Positions 21,921-35,800 of a stretch of 64,000 bases of DNA are shown one piece after another. Each line of letters begins with the position of its first letter. The first letter of the stretch is position 1. A program made the position numbers and the translations under genes. Location: contig JBLDXI010000018.1 in the NCBI GenBank assembly GCA_047495785.1, forward strand, positions 62,001 to 126,000, in the 5' to 3' direction. This stretch comes from Lepidodermella squamata. Lineage: Eukaryota; Gastrotricha. The notes under the pieces were generated by a model, which made no database searches, had not been told where the DNA came from, and was given only the letters and a program-made list of their open reading frames with translations.

Positions 21921-22391
21921 TCAACATTCGCCGACAAATAGCAAATACTCGCGCATTTTCTCGTCGCCGATCGACTCGCAGCGAGACAGCGCAGCCATAG
22001 CCGCCATCGACGGGACAACGCTTGATTTTCGAATAACCCGCGGCTGATGGCTGAATTCATCTGAAGAAGATGAATCAATAGCGATTTTCCTCTTGTGGCG
22101 AGTTCGGTAGACGGCTCGTTTCGCGAGCTCTTTAAGCCCAGTTGACGATGAGCTCGATTCCGTGAGCATTGCTAGTTGCTTTGAATCGATCAGCGTGGCA
22201 GTGGAGGAAGATTTCTTGCGTCTTTGAGCTGCTTCTGGCAGTTGTTGCAGGCTTCGCTTCGATGGCAGTGTCTGGTAGAAATCTTCCGAGGTTGATTGCG
22301 TGAAGTAGGTTGTTGTGCTGCTTCTCATCATGCCACAGCTTGATTCGTCCGGCGAAGGGAACGACGTTAACAACAGAGGCTCGTCATCAAT
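21921..22391 (-). CDS. serine-rich basic exon, possible cytoplasmic tail of gene E
   Basis: An open frame of 156 codons follows a plausible acceptor (CTCAAATAG) and begins IDDEPLLLTSFPSPDES. It is rich in Ser, Lys and Arg (KRSLQQLPEAAQRRKKSSST; YRTRHKRKIAIDSSSSDEF) with no membrane segment, as expected of an intracellular, phosphorylatable region. No start exon of its own was found. In paralogue G a separate downstream exon encodes a basic tail with RPYRSRYLTRARNIRK, so this exon may be the tail of gene E, 1.1 kb upstream. The phase fits only if E splices after TGG CAA, 4 bases past the GC donor aligned with F and G. It could equally belong to an unseen gene. Confidence 0.5.
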   Translation of the reverse strand: MDDEPLLLTSFPSPDESSCGMMRSSTTTYFTQSTSEDFYQTLPSKRSLQQLPEAAQRRKKSSSTATLIDSKQLAMLTESSSSSTGLKELAKRAVYRTRHKRKIAIDSSSSDEFSHQPRVIRKSSVVPSMAAMAALSRCESIGDEKMREYLLFVGEC

Positions 22392-23502
22392 CTATTTGAG
22401 CACACAATGTAAAGCATTAATTTCACAATTCGATAATGGTCATAATGCGAACACAGCAAACGTTACTAAAGCAGGAAAATGTTCATTCAAAGGGTTATTC
22501 GGCTATTGAAAGTGTCGGTGGGGAAGTTTTAGCATACGACGGTATTTTTAGGATTAACCGACGTTAAGAAGAAAGAGAACACATTTAAAATCACCGTCAT
22601 AAATTTCGGAAAACTAATGAAATACCTACGGTGTAAAGAATTAGAAAATCTCAAATCTGAAAGCCTCTCAGATTTTTGGGACCCTTTGGTTTTTTCTGCC
22701 GAGTCCTAGAAAACAAGTAGTAGAAAACACCTCAGCTCCCGGATCCTACTTCGCACACCGCTTAAGGCAAAGGAGGAAACCCCCTAAAACCCCCCATAAA
22801 ATGTTGGGTCAAAAATAACCCCTGGTTTGAGGATCCTACTTCGAAATGCGTCAGGAGAAATAGCGGTAGAATATGGGCATGAGCGAAAGTAAAGATCGCG
22901 TTCAGAGCTACAACGGAGATTCAATTGAAAATTGAAGCTAAAATTTTCGGTTGAACTTGAAATGCAAGAAAAGATTACTTGAATTTATCCATGCACATAG
23001 AAGAGATAGGTTTATAGGTTCAACATCTCATCCAACCAATACGACGTAGACAGGTGTTACGAGGTGAGGAAAAAAATGGGTGAGGACAGACATGGGAAAC
23101 GAACAACACTGATGTACCTTCAAAATCTTTACATATAGAACCGGGATGTATGATAAGCGCAACTTTTCCATCAATACGACGCCTATAGTTGTTTTTCCCA
23201 CGAAAAGTAAAAAATATAGTTGACATTATCCATAGATTAGCCTGCCATCAAATAAGTTACCTGGTAGGCAGGTGGTCTCAACTGCTGACCTTGATCCCTT
23301 CAAACCAAAAACAAACGCAGAATTAGCGACTAGGTCAAACTAACTTTTTGCTCTAATCTAGGGTCATGTCCGGCTAGTGATTTCGATCGAACAGCTGCAA
23401 TAGGGGCATCGCGGTGGTAGGCGGCCCATGTGAATAGCCGCCGCCTTTCGAACGGTTTTGCCGTGCCCTTCCGCAACGAAAGACTTTGCATTCAAATAAG
23501 GG
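22392..23502. other. intergenic or long intron, contains dispersed repeat
   Basis: No supportable exon. If the Ser-rich exon is the tail of gene E this is an intron. It holds the second copy of the GGATCCTACTTCG repeat. Confidence 0.4.
22741..22854. repeat. dispersed repeat copy 2 (GGATCCTACTTCG family)
   Basis: GGATCCTACTTCGCAC opens and GGATCCTACTTCGAAATG closes this segment. GGCAAAGGAGGAAACCCCC, CATAAAATGTTGGG and AAAAATAACCCC lie between. Same order as at 7020-7132. The repeated end word suggests a tandem unit of about 90 bp. Confidence 0.6.
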
Positions 23503-26330
23503 TTAGTCATGCAACATTGCACTACAACAAAATATTCGGAGAAAATGTGTAAAAACTTGCCAGAAACAAAACGCGCCGATGGTCGCGAAAATGACTATGC
23601 CAACCATAACGCCGACGACCAGCCAAATCCACCAGGCCCACATGTTCTCGAGAAACGCGGCCCAGCCCGTATCCTGCGGCTCGCTTGTCGTTGTATGATC
23701 TATGGCGCCGAAGCCAACGCTAGTGCTTGGAACAATGATTATCACAGCTGATGAATTGCCGCTCGCCGCCGGCTTCTCCTCGTCCTCAATTATCGGCTGG
23801 TACTCCCTCTCGCCGGACGAGTCTGTTGGAATAGCTGTTGTAACAGAATGATGCGTCGTCTCTATCAATGCTGGCTGTGGAGTTGAGGTGACTTCCAGCA
23901 AATTTTCTACCCGCCCAGCCGTCGAAATGAACTGGCTATCAACCTCACTAGAGCTACTTGTAAGGTCCTGAACTGTACTGAGGATCCTAGCCGCTGTAGT
24001 TTGAACTACAGCTGTTGTTTCAGGTGAAGTAGTTGTAGTCACCCTGGTAGTTGTTGTCTCGATCGGAGCTGCGGTAGTCGCTAGAATATTACTACTCCTC
24101 TTAGTGGTTGTTGTAGAAGTTCTCAGCGTGGTATTGATGATCATAGGCATAAAAATCGGCCAGATAGTTCTGGCTTGAGTTGCCTGCGTTAGTGTCGTGT
24201 AAATCGGAACGACAGGCGGTGCTTCTGTAGCATTCTGCCCTGGAGCCAAGTTGTTAATAGCCCCAGATTGTAAAAGCGGAGATTTCGTTTTCAGTTGCGG
24301 CAGGTCTGAAGAGCACTCGCCAACAGTAACGTTTTTGAACAGAATTATGCGGGTAGACATTTCCCTCGAGCTGCTCATGTACCGGTAAGGCCAGGAAGAT
24401 TTCAGTAGAGCTGAATGATCATCGCCAACTACAAGGACTTCGTAAAGAGCCAGGCCGACTCGGACCCGGCGTTGGTCCACAGTGCGGATGAGATCGAAAT
24501 TGACTGCTAGTTGGATGAGACCTGTTGAAGAGTTGAAATCGAGGACTGAGAACATATTCCGCCACGAATGGCTGTGCTGCATCGCCGTCATGTCGTCGTA
24601 GAACGTTGAGTATCCGTTGTAGGTTACTTGGATGAAGTGGACGTGAAAATTGGCCAGGATCGAACTCATAAACTTATCCCTTAAAATAAGAAAAAAGTGA
24701 TTAGTTATTGTGTGCGCACTAATTAGCCCCAAAGAGTACCGGCGCGCACTAATTGATGCAAATAAGGTCACGTAATACAACCGCAAGTAAAACCCAGGTT
24801 TGTAACCACTTGTTCGATAGCTCTTAATGAGGTGAGTTCATCGAATTAAGACTCACCTGTCCTTTGAGTACAAGGAACGAGTTGCATTAGGATCTCGAGG
24901 CACAATATGCAGAAGGCAGTGATTAAGCGGTAGGCCACCCTTCTCGTGGCCAATAACGAGGTAGACATCGTCTGATTGGTGTAAATTCGGGTTCTGCATC
25001 AACGCTTGCGTTGTTTTATCAGTTTTCAGCCTCAATTCAGCCTCCGTCAGGCCAGGCGATCCTCCCGAGGCCTCTTCATCCTCTTCCGCAGAGGTGGCAG
25101 GGGCTTCCACGGTGTAACCAAATGTTTCAGCATCATTCTGCTGGAAATTGAAACTGCCCAAGTTGTAGAATGACCCACCGCCAGCTGAGTGATTTCGATA
25201 CATTTTGTAAACAGTCCCGCCTGTCCGGTCGTAGTGGTCGAACATATCGGTGGTAGAGCAGAACGGACCCGGTAAGACTAGGGTCATCATTAACTGAGAC
25301 ATGTTGTTCTTCCGCTCCGATGCGTGGCTAACCTCCATGCCACTGAAATCAGCCGCTCGAATAGAGAACCAGCAAGAGTTGACCTTCTCCCGATCTCCGA
25401 CACATTCCCATAATTCCGTGGACGTGTTGTAGATTGGGAAGTAAGGATTATCGTGCCGATTCAGCTTTCCATTCGCGAAAAATTCGTGGGAGTAACGACG
25501 GGCTAATTTAGGGTCGTTGTAAGGGTTCTTCTTTTGAACGCTCATTGTGTCCTCATCGTAGAGCTCGTGCGGCGCTTGTGTTGGGTCGAAGCCGCAGAAT
25601 TTTGTGCGGTTCGATGAGGCCTGAAGCCGTGTTGGCACAATGAAGGACCCGGGTGCGCACTGAATGTTGATTCGCCACACAACGTGACGCGCCCATGCGC
25701 ATCCAACCGGCAGTATCACTAAAAATGTTCGATAGAAGGAAAAAGCTTCAAAACTCTGGGGGAACAATGAAGCCTATTCTGGAACTATAAAATTTTCTGA
25801 AATTCTCAGATTTTCAGGTGGAAGTCTGGTTCGATTTTTACTACAAGACAGTAGTTGCTATTTCTTTTAAAAAATATTGGAACTATGGAACTGAAACTGG
25901 AGTCTTTCCAATGCTTTGTTTGAATAGATATTAGATGATCCCTACAACTTCCGCTCTATATTCCCAATCCATCCCGTCTTGCCTTTTCCTAGAATCCCTT
26001 TAATTTTCACTTCAAAAAGGTCGCATTCCAGGCCATTTCTGATTGGATGTGCGTCTTAATTGTATTTTCCTAAAAATTTCTAGTTCTAAAATTCAGCATT
26101 CAGCCACGTTTATGCATGCCGGTTCTTAATTGTTTCTACCTCGTCCTAGGCTTTTTCAAAAATTTTTACAAAAATGTCTCCATCACCTGTCTCCATAGCT
26201 TTTTCGCAGTTAACTTACGTATATGGTCGTATTTCCACGTAACATTGATGAACCTCTCCTTGACTTGCTGATCATTAGCTCCAGCGTGACCGACAATAAA
26301 TACAGCTGCCAGTATTGCGAAAAGGGCCAT
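23503..26330 (-). CDS. large type I membrane protein, mucin-stalked (gene E)
   Basis: Exons 26330-26219, 25718-24857 and 24679-23503; 716 residues if read to the stop at 23503. An in-frame ATG further upstream (26417) exists, but 26330 gives a standard signal peptide (MALFAILAAVFIVGHAGA). The ectodomain has a first half with LPVGCAWARHVVWRI, VPTRLQASSN, NRHDNPYFPIYN and LVLPGPFCST. A second half has YNGYSTFYDDMTA, VRVGLALYEVLVVGDD and WPYRYMS. A Thr-rich stalk with many TTT runs follows, then one membrane helix (WIWLVVGVMVGIVIFATIGAF). Genes F and G have a phase-2 donor just after the helix; E has TG/GCAAGT there, a GC donor. The tail is therefore uncertain: read-through QVFTHFLRIF, a short splice, or the Ser-rich exon at 21.9-22.4 kb. 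Family not recognised; possibly an adhesion or receptor-like surface protein. Confidence 0.82.
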
Positions 26331-29300
26331 TTTGAAAGAAGAAGAGCATGAAGTTGATATTGACAATCCACGTATTCGAGCCGGCGGCCCAACAGATGAG
26401 CTAGTAATTAGGCGCATTTTTTCAGCTGAAATAAACGCCCAATTTGTACAGATTTCTCAATTCATTTTTTGAAACAGAAGCATCTACAGAAAAAATTCAG
26501 AATTATATAGTGTCCCAAAATTTGGCCTCTCCTCGAGTGGGCAATTCGTGTCATTAATTAGCTATTAAATTGAACTAAAATTAATGAGGGATGGCAGAAC
26601 GATGAAAACAAAAATAAAAGCGATAAACAAAAACAGGAAACAATATTGTAGAAAAGCGTTAAAAGTATATTATAATATTGCTGTCAATAATAACTAACTT
26701 GAGAGGGACATTTTTCACAGTTGAACGATCGCCACAAAACAAGTGAAAATCGCGTTCCGTCCCCGCGCGAAAAAATCTCGGGCGATACACATCATCGCAA
26801 AAGTTGACAGCGCGTAAATTTGCGCGGAAATAGCCTTAAAAATCTTCATTTTCTTCATCGACGTAGTATAAGGATTAAATGCAGAATATTGCATATATGT
26901 ATTTGTGGTCAAAATATGCGCGCGCTCGCTGCGAATGCATGTCCTATGTAACATAATATTATTACGCTAATTTTATACTATTTTTATTTATTGGTTTTTA
27001 TTTTTATGTCCGCCGCTTGCCATTTTTGTTGTGCCGACGCGCGATCAATTTTTATTATTTATCATCGTACAGGCAGAGGCGATGAATAAAAAATTTTCAT
27101 GTCCACTATTACGCGAAACGAGCGACATGTCTGCGCATCAATAATAATAATAATAACAGTGATAAATAAAATGAAAAATAATGGCAATAATCGTAAAATG
27201 TATAACAAATCGCTTTTAGGATCAAAAGTTGCGGTCAGCCGAGAAATCATCGCGTGAAACGATTATATCATGTTCTACTTTCCTTATTTTCGCCGCATAT
27301 ATACATCATGTAGTGATGGTTTATCGTCGTTGCCAGACGTTTCAATATCGGTCAAATCGCCAGTGACATTTAGTCATAGGCAGTGAAAATACATCAAATG
27401 TATTCCTTACCCTGACCCTGACCCTAACTCTTACATACGTAAAAAATTAGCTTAAAGATTGAAAATCGATATTTCCAAATTTTTCATTGTATTTTTGGCT
27501 AGATTTTGGCTTTCGACATTCAAAATATCAGGAAGAGTCTAATAAATTATTCAGATTTTTTAGGAAGAAAGAAACTAATGTTTGATTGAAAAAAACACAT
27601 ATGGCAGATAAATCCTAACTGCTTGCCCTAAGACACATAAAGTTGAGAACTAAGGATAGCTATTGTTTTCTAATTAAATATTGCATTCGTATACTAGGGT
27701 GCTAACGAGCTAGTTAAAAAAAATTGAAATTAAAAGAAACTCATTCATTTCCAACATGCCAGAAAATTGTGGCTTGCTGGGACATCCGAAATATGAGGAA
27801 TTCTTCATTCCCATTTAGTTCACTGACCTATGGTTACTCCGCAGAACAACAAAATTAGGTCATTTCCTATAGTTGCATTTATCGTCAAACAACTTTTACT
27901 ATTTATGGTATCAAGTAATCCCGATAAGAAAATTCGAAATTTGAAAATCAGCGAACGGATTTGAGTTACTAATATCGAATCGGTGGGAATTTCTGAGAGG
28001 AAAGGACATAATGACGGGCAACATTAGCCAGTTTTTGTCCTGAGATTAGTCCATTTTTTAGCGAATAGTAATAAATAAGAACTCACAATTAAGACTATAG
28101 TCGGTCACGTTTTTATGAAGCGTAAAGGACATTCATTTTGAAAAGTAATAAAAACCGCGTTGACCAACTTAATTAGGTCATCCTAGGCCGCTTTTTTGCC
28201 GCCCATCGCGAGCCACTGGCTATATACAATAATGCAGTTAATAAATTTTTCTATAATATGTGGCTCTAGATCAGCGGGTACAAAAATGTTAGGATATGAA
28301 AATGTAATTTATAGCCTCTACTATCTATATAGTATATAGGGGGATATCTACTGAAGCTATATTGTAGTACCTAGCTATTAGGCGAAAAAACGCCAGAGAC
28401 ACGCACACGGGACATTTCCTTCCGCGTTCATTTTTCCCGAAAAAATTACTTGCCTCATAAAATAAAGCGTGATAAAATCAATTTTTTAACGTAAAAACCG
28501 AAATCCTATTAAAAAGGAATTTTCCTGAGGACCAGAAAAAAATGATTAAAATCAATAAATAATCACGCGGCTTGTGATTAAATTTTACTTTCATGACGCC
28601 TCATATACTTTTTTTCTGAGAAAAATCTCAGGCTAAAAAGGCGCCGCCCCAACTTTTGTACTAATATATAATCGGAGCGAGCCTGGATTTTTCACGCGTA
28701 TAAAAAGAGATGTCAAGATGGCAAATTGAATAGCGGCGCGTGAAAGTACTAATTAAAAAAATCTCACTCAATTTAAAAGTTGAATGCATCAAAGTCTCAC
28801 ATTAATTCACGGGTTATCAAGAGAGGGAAAAAACTTATTATAATCAAGTCTTGTAGTTGATATGAGAACACGGCTTCATATACCTATCGAGTATTGGGTT
28901 ACGATGCGCAGTATGTAAATGGTAATAACGATTGTTGATTATTACATGAATTGGAACAACAAATTGTTCAGTGTAAGATAACATTAGCGCGGTTTTTTCC
29001 ATCATCAAGGGCCTAAATTGCGCCTGTTCAACATCTATATCGCAGCACCATTAGCAACGGGTGTGCGTAAATCATTAGCCAAGTACCTTGTATTAGGGAT
29101 AATTGATGTAATTACTGCGTTCTAGAAAAGTCTGGAAACATAGGACTAAGCGCAACGTATATTTTCAAGGCATGATAAAAGTATATTACAAATTTCGAAA
29201 TTGTTATGATTTGATTTAAAACCTTTCCAATTGGAATTTTCCATTAATTTCAGGCGCCATCCGCTGTATAATTGAGATATAATTTTGTCTTAACAACATA

Positions 29301-32300
29301 ATTCATCAAACTGAAAGAGAATTCTCATCGATTCCTAGCCTATATGGGAAATTTTTCTAGTTCGAGTATTCCTCTTTACTTATTTTAGGCCGATATCAGT
29401 CCATCCTCTAAACTTAACGATTTGATCCTATCTATCTCACTAAAACAGTAATTAAACGTCGCCATTCCTTTCCTTTTATACCTAAGGTCTTATAATCGAT
29501 ATTCATATTATTTATTCAATTTTCGGTAAGCCGAATATTTTGAAAGGTAATCAGAAATCCTTAATTTAGACATCATTTAAATGTTTTCATCTTCCTTATC
29601 CCAGAACTTGGCCGTTCCTATGTTGTCTAATCCTATGTTACAGCGTTAGGCAAGACCTCAGGAGAGTTCTAAAATTGGAAAATACTACAGTCCAAGCGAA
29701 TGAGGTTATAATTACCTCATGGCTTAGTTATCCAATATTCAAGTGCTTAATGAGTTATAGGAAAATTCGAAAAAAATGCACAAGAGGTTTTTTGGGGTCA
29801 CGGAATTGCGCCATTCATAAACTGTGGCCGTGAACGCTATAGCCGGAAAAATAGTTGTGATAAAATCTATCTCATTTTTCGACACGTTCATTTACATATT
29901 ATTTACAACAAAAAGCTATATTATTATATAACCAATCGCTATTGAGAAAATGAAAGTAGTATATCGTAGACGATTTAGGTTTGAAAATAACCGCATAATC
30001 AGCTATACCTAGTGTAATATTATTGTTTTAGGCTGAAATCGAGTGGAGTAAATAAATCGCCCTCGGCTTCGAACGTGATAATAGTGCCGAATTTTTTTTC
30101 GCCACGGTTTTACCATAAACAAATCGCCGGTGGTTAAAAACGGAAAAAGCGCACGCGCCCTTCTTTTTATGAGTAATAATAATAATAGACACACCTAATG
30201 TAATGATAATATAATAAGGACCAAAAAAACCCTGAAAAGCACGCAAGCAGATCTAAGATCATTATCTGATGCTTGATCAACCGCGGAAATGAATAAAGTG
30301 TTAGCGTCCAGCAGCAGCAGTGAATTGTTCAACTGAAACGCGTTAAAAGCCGTTGTATGGTAGGATGAAAGCTGAAAGCTGATAAAAACCTCAACGCAGC
30401 AAAAAATGTTGAGTTGTTTTCGCGGCTTATTCCGATTTTTTCGCCTATAGATTATCGGTGTGTTTATTTTTTCTAGATAATAGCGCCCTATATACCTGTT
30501 TTAAGGTGTGGAAGGGTGATGAGTGTAAAGAAAATACAGGCATAAATACAAAGTGGTACAACAAGCGAAAGAGTTGTTGGCCTATTGCGAGGATTTCCAC
30601 CGAGCGAAAACAACAATATTATTTTGCGGCTGAATGTCGGTGAAAAATAACAATGTTTCATGAATGGTGAAAAGCGTAAATTGGGAAATATCAATTACAT
30701 AAAAATTTTAAAACTGATTGCTTTCTCCTTAAAAGCAGAAAAATAGGGAAAAATAGGAACCTTCGAGAACTTTTTTAAACATATTGTAATATATACCCAT
30801 AGTCTTTTGGAACTGAAATTTTGCTTATTCCTCCATAATTTGTTCATTTTCCCGATTTTATAAACCTCAATCTCAGGAAAATTAATTTAAAATGGTAGCC
30901 AGATCAATAGGAATCAACAATCGGGAAATATCGGGAAAAATACCAAAAATTACCGAACCTTTTACCAAAGGGTTTTCGGGTTTTCTCCGGAAAATTGTTC
31001 TGTAAAATTGCGCGGATGGTGGATGTGAGATTCCGGAGATTCCAGAAAAATAGTTACATTTTCCCCAATAAAAATATTTGATAATGGGACCTTTTTCCTA
31101 AAAATAGTCTATAGTCCTACTCTGTGTTTTTCGGAAATTTTATTCCTCCCCTTTTGTCCCCATTGATTGGCCTTTTCTCATTTCTATAATCAAGGTTTCG
31201 ATATTATAGCCCAAGTTGGATTGCCAAAGTATTCCTAGACTATTTAGCTTCTCCATGATCCTGATCCAATATCATTCCTACTTCTATCCCTCTTCCCTCC
31301 TTTGGCACTGATTTACTATAATTAGCCTTTAACCTACATTACCACCCAATTCTGTAGATTTAGTGCGATTCCAGAGCTTTTCAAAATCTTCCCCGCTTTT
31401 TTCCTATTCTGAGATGATCTTAGTCCCCCAAATTATCTCATGCGACTATATACTTATCCCTTCTCTGCAATTCAGTGCAACTGACCATCTTCATTTTTTT
31501 CAATTATGCAAATCCTAACTATCCTATCCCATAGGATTATTGAGTGTATTCCCAATTTTTAGGGCATTTTCTTAGAAATTCAAATTCTTACAATAGGAAT
31601 AGGGTCGGCAACTTTTTGAACAGAAAAAAAGATTCCTTTAATTAGGTGCTAAATTGAAGGAGAGAACAAGAACGGCTCATTGTTGGTGTAGTATCTAATA
31701 CGGCTCAGAAGTGCGTTTATTTACCGCGCAATATAATTAACAGCAGCGTGCTCGAGTTCAAGGACAACAATCGCGTGTTTTTACTCGCCAGCGCTTAGCG
31801 ACATACAAATAGACTACTACAGACAAAGCGCAAGGGACCGGCGGCGTGGCTGCTGCTGCTGCAATCTCGGCGGCGGCTCGCAGTGTTCCCTACTTGCCTT
31901 ACCTTGGCAGACACTGCTTGCTGCTTAATACGAGAGCGCGTTGTTTGTAATAATTACTACAACAATTGTTATTTTGAATAATATTCTGCGTTCAAGTATT
32001 CTCATGGCACACCTTGTTATCGTCCTCGACATAGACGCGTGTTTTTGCCTCATAAATAAATAATTATTACTACTACATACTGCGGTTGTTCTTTCTGATC
32101 TTGAAATGCACCCGTCGAAACAAAACCGCAGAAGGAAAAAAATAAGTTTTATTTCGAAAAATTTCAATAAAACAATCCACGTTGTTCACGGACAGTTGTT
32201 GTTATAATATAATGAAAAAATCGAGGATTGGCAGTGCATTTTAGGGTTGAATATATGTTGGAAGCGGTGAGACGAAAAAATTTTGTCAGCAGCATATTTT

Positions 32301-32887
32301 TTTTACAATTTTTTCCAGATTTTTCCATTCGCGACTTTTTAGGCTTTTAGATAGATGAGCACAACCGAAGACGTCGATTTTTACGAGTTACAATAAATAG
32401 CTATTAATCGACAAAATAAAGATACACAAATTTCCGAGGGTCTATAATGTCTCTAATAGTAATATACATACGATCGAATACAAAGAATAGATCAAAATGA
32501 TGAATAAATTTGCACCGGGTAATTTTGCAGAGATTCGATTGGTTTGAAATCGGCTTTCATTTGATTGTCATCGTTTGCGTTGAGATTCCGCTGGTTGAAG
32601 ACTCGGGTCATTTTAGTTTATCGAGTGCTGGAAGAAATGAGGAAAAATTAAGACAAAAATGTAGAAGAAATTTGGGAAATTTAGGAATTTTGAGAAAATT
32701 TTAAATACATTTTCATTTTAAAATTTGATTTTTTATGGATTTTAATTTCCTAAATTAGAAAAAAATCACGTTCCCAACATTTTCATTTTTCAAAACTGAA
32801 GTTCGGAATTTCAAGGAGTTTAAATTTGGATTCGGAGATTTTTTTTGAATTTTTCAAATAATAGTTTGATTTGGAAAAAATGAATTC
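26331..32887. other. 6.5 kb AT-rich region without recognisable genes
   Basis: Long AT-rich stretch between genes E and F. It contains poly-A/T tracts, short TAATAA runs, a CTGCTGCTGCTG run near 31850 and a short CCCTGA run at about 27411-27426. Any cytoplasmic-tail exon of gene F should lie here but was not identified. No frame shows paralogy to the rest of the window. Confidence 0.45.
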
Positions 32888-35800
32888 TTACCAGAAATAT
32901 AGGACGCCAATGCTTCCGAGAACCATAGCCGCAATAATGCCGCCAATAACGAGCCAAATGCTCCAGAAACACAGCAGGCCGCACTCGGGTTTCGCCTCGC
33001 CCGACAACTGCGCCGCACTCTGCGTAGCCATCGACGAATTATTCAAGCGTGACGTGGCCTTGGTCGTCTCGCTCTTGACGGTCGTCATCGCGGAAGTTTC
33101 GGTTTTCGCCAATTCCATCGAAGAATCAACCGCCTGATTCTCCATCTCATCCGACGATTTCTCAACCGAACACCAGTCAAGCGTGACGTTTTTCAGTAAA
33201 ACGACTAAATGATGGCTGTAAGGCGCTAAATATCGATACGGCCATAGCGATTGAAGTAGGGAAGCATGTTCATCGCCGACCACGAGAAATTCGTAAAGGG
33301 CTACGCCGATTTGAACATGGCCGTTTGAGTTCGATTTTGTCGGAATTCGATCGGCGTCGAAATTTATCGATAGGTTGATCAGACCGGTTTCTTCATCGAG
33401 TGATTCGATGCTGAATATATTGCGGTAGCGAGCCGCGTGTTGCAGCGCGGTCATGTCGTCGTAGAATGTTGAGTAGTTGGATCGCCAAGTCGACGTACCA
33501 CTGTCTGGGATTATTTGGATGAAATTTACGTGGATGTTGGCGAGGATTGATTTTAGAAAATCGGCTCTGAAATAGAAAATAATATCGACATGAAATGCAT
33601 AAGTTATCCAGGGAGTTATTATTTAGTTTTATTTGGGAGAAAAATGTTTTGAACTCCAAACAATTAAAACAGGAATTTTAAAATTTTTGAAAAATGCATG
33701 GCGAAAATAAATTAAAAAATAAATAAATTAATTAATTAAATTATTATTTTAAATTTTCGAAAACTTTTTTCACCAAATGTCACTGGAGTTGTAAAATGTC
33801 GGTGCACCCACCGGTTACCTTCAATCTAGAGTTCCAGCCCTAATTTCTAGGTCCCAGTGCTACATTTTCCCAAAAAATGGAGGTTCAATAGGTTCAGTCC
33901 TATTTAAGAGGGCTGTGATCGTACATAAATAAAATTAATAACAACATTATAACGACGTTATAGTGCGACACAGAAAAAAATCTATCGTACACTTTTTATT
34001 GATGGTGCTATATTATTGCTTATTCTGCTGCTTCAATTGCATCCTTCACTACAGTCATTATCACTAGCTTCAGCATATCGTTTTCGATTAACGGGTCAAT
34101 CGAATCACGAGTTTCAAGATGAATGATAGATAGCGTGTTATTATCTAATTTTATCGCACACCTGCTACCTTTTAACTGGTATCAAACAGCTTTTTCAGTA
34201 CAATAAGAAGCTGGCATAACCGCTGAGAAATATTGTTCTCCTTTGAAAAATTCCACAATCATTCGATGACTTGAAATGACTTGAAATCTAGCTATTGCAT
34301 CTTTGAAAATGGCAGCTTTTACGAGGCATTTCAATATTATGCCAAATAAGGGGTGAGACGGTAAATTTGTCAACTTGGGGAAGACTAGTTTGTGATCAAA
34401 ATCACAGAAGAAAGGCATCAGAATACAGGTAGTTTGTGGCACTAAAAATGCGGCTATTGGCGAATTGAAAATTGAGTTAGCTTTTGGTAGTTTTTGTATC
34501 ACGATTATTTTTTCGAGAAAAATAGTAGAAACTAGCTTTTCAGTTTCAGCAAAAGAATTGGAACATCGCCTTGTGGCCATTGGCTATGCAGACCGCGAGG
34601 GCAGTGTTTCACCTGTGCGCGCAATGTCAAAATTTATGAATGAAGGAAATGACCTAAATGACGTGAATAACGTGAATAACGTAAGAGAATATTAGAACTA
34701 CGCAAACAGCAGCAAAATATCACAGTATTTTTTTGCTGCAAATAAAACTTAGCGCGAGCGATTTCTATTAGCGTTATAAGCAAAAAAAAATTTATAAAAA
34801 ATTTATTACTCTTTCGATCACAGCCCTCTAAATCAGTTAATTTGTTATGATTTTTGGAGAATTCCCAAATTTACAATTCGATGTCCTCACCTGTCTTTTT
34901 TCCATAGCCAAGCCGCGTATGAAGCATTTCTCGGCGTCAGGGTGGCTAAACACTTTTTCAACCTATACCCAACGCCTTTCGACTGGCCCTTAACCGCGAT
35001 GTGGACATTCTCCGACTGGTGAACGTTGAAGCCACTCGGCAGTTGGCTGAAAGCATCGCCGCGGTACCGAGTTGTCGCCACCGAGTAACCCTCTTCATCC
35101 TGCTTATCCTGTCTCGGCGATGAGGGCGTGAAGTCTAGATTGATGACAGGATCGTCCTGTAATTGAACTCCGCCACTGCCTTCACTAGGCTCCATCGATT
35201 TGTTGGAGAAATCTTCTGTTTTTATGGAGACCTCAGGCTGAGTGGAAGCACTGGACGGCTGTTTGATTTCTGTTTTGAATACAGTTCCGCCTGATCGGTC
35301 GAGATATTCGTAAGAATCGACTGTTGAACAGTAAGGACCAGGTAGGACTAATGTTGCAATAGCTGGTCTGTAAAATATAGACAGTCAAGGGAAAGTTATA
35401 GGATTAGGTTAGAGATAAGGCCAGGGATAAAATTTCAAATTGAAATGGCAACACGGCTAGGAATAAGGATCTCATTTGAATAAGGAAGCAAAACATATTG
35501 GAATTAGAAAAAATTGCCAAATAATAGGGACAAGACAATATCAGAATTAGGAATAGGTCTCATAATAACAGTTAGGTGGGAGTTAGGAATTAGGATTGAA
35601 GGCTATGGGTTATGGTTAGGATTAGGTACAGTAATCGAAGATTTTTCTCACAAAAAGATAGGATTTCCAGTAGATTAGAAGCCCGCTATTAGTATTAAAT
35701 AGGATTATTACCCATTGGCCTTTGTAAAGTCCTCAATTCCATCAGCACCGCCGTGAGAAGCTGGAGTTCCGATATAGTCATTCGCCCTAACTAGAAAAGA

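Noticed and set aside
26715-27250. Short minus-strand frames with hydrophobic runs
   Set aside because: AT-rich DNA with TAATAA runs; translations are low complexity and lack splice or start support.
27405-27432. CCCTGA run resembling a telomeric repeat
   Set aside because: Only two to three units, mixed with unlike sequence; too short for a telomere or an interstitial telomeric tract.
35380-35700. Repeated TTAGGA/TAGGTT words considered as a telomere-like or minisatellite array
   Set aside because: Words are irregular and lie in the F-specific intron; no fixed unit length.
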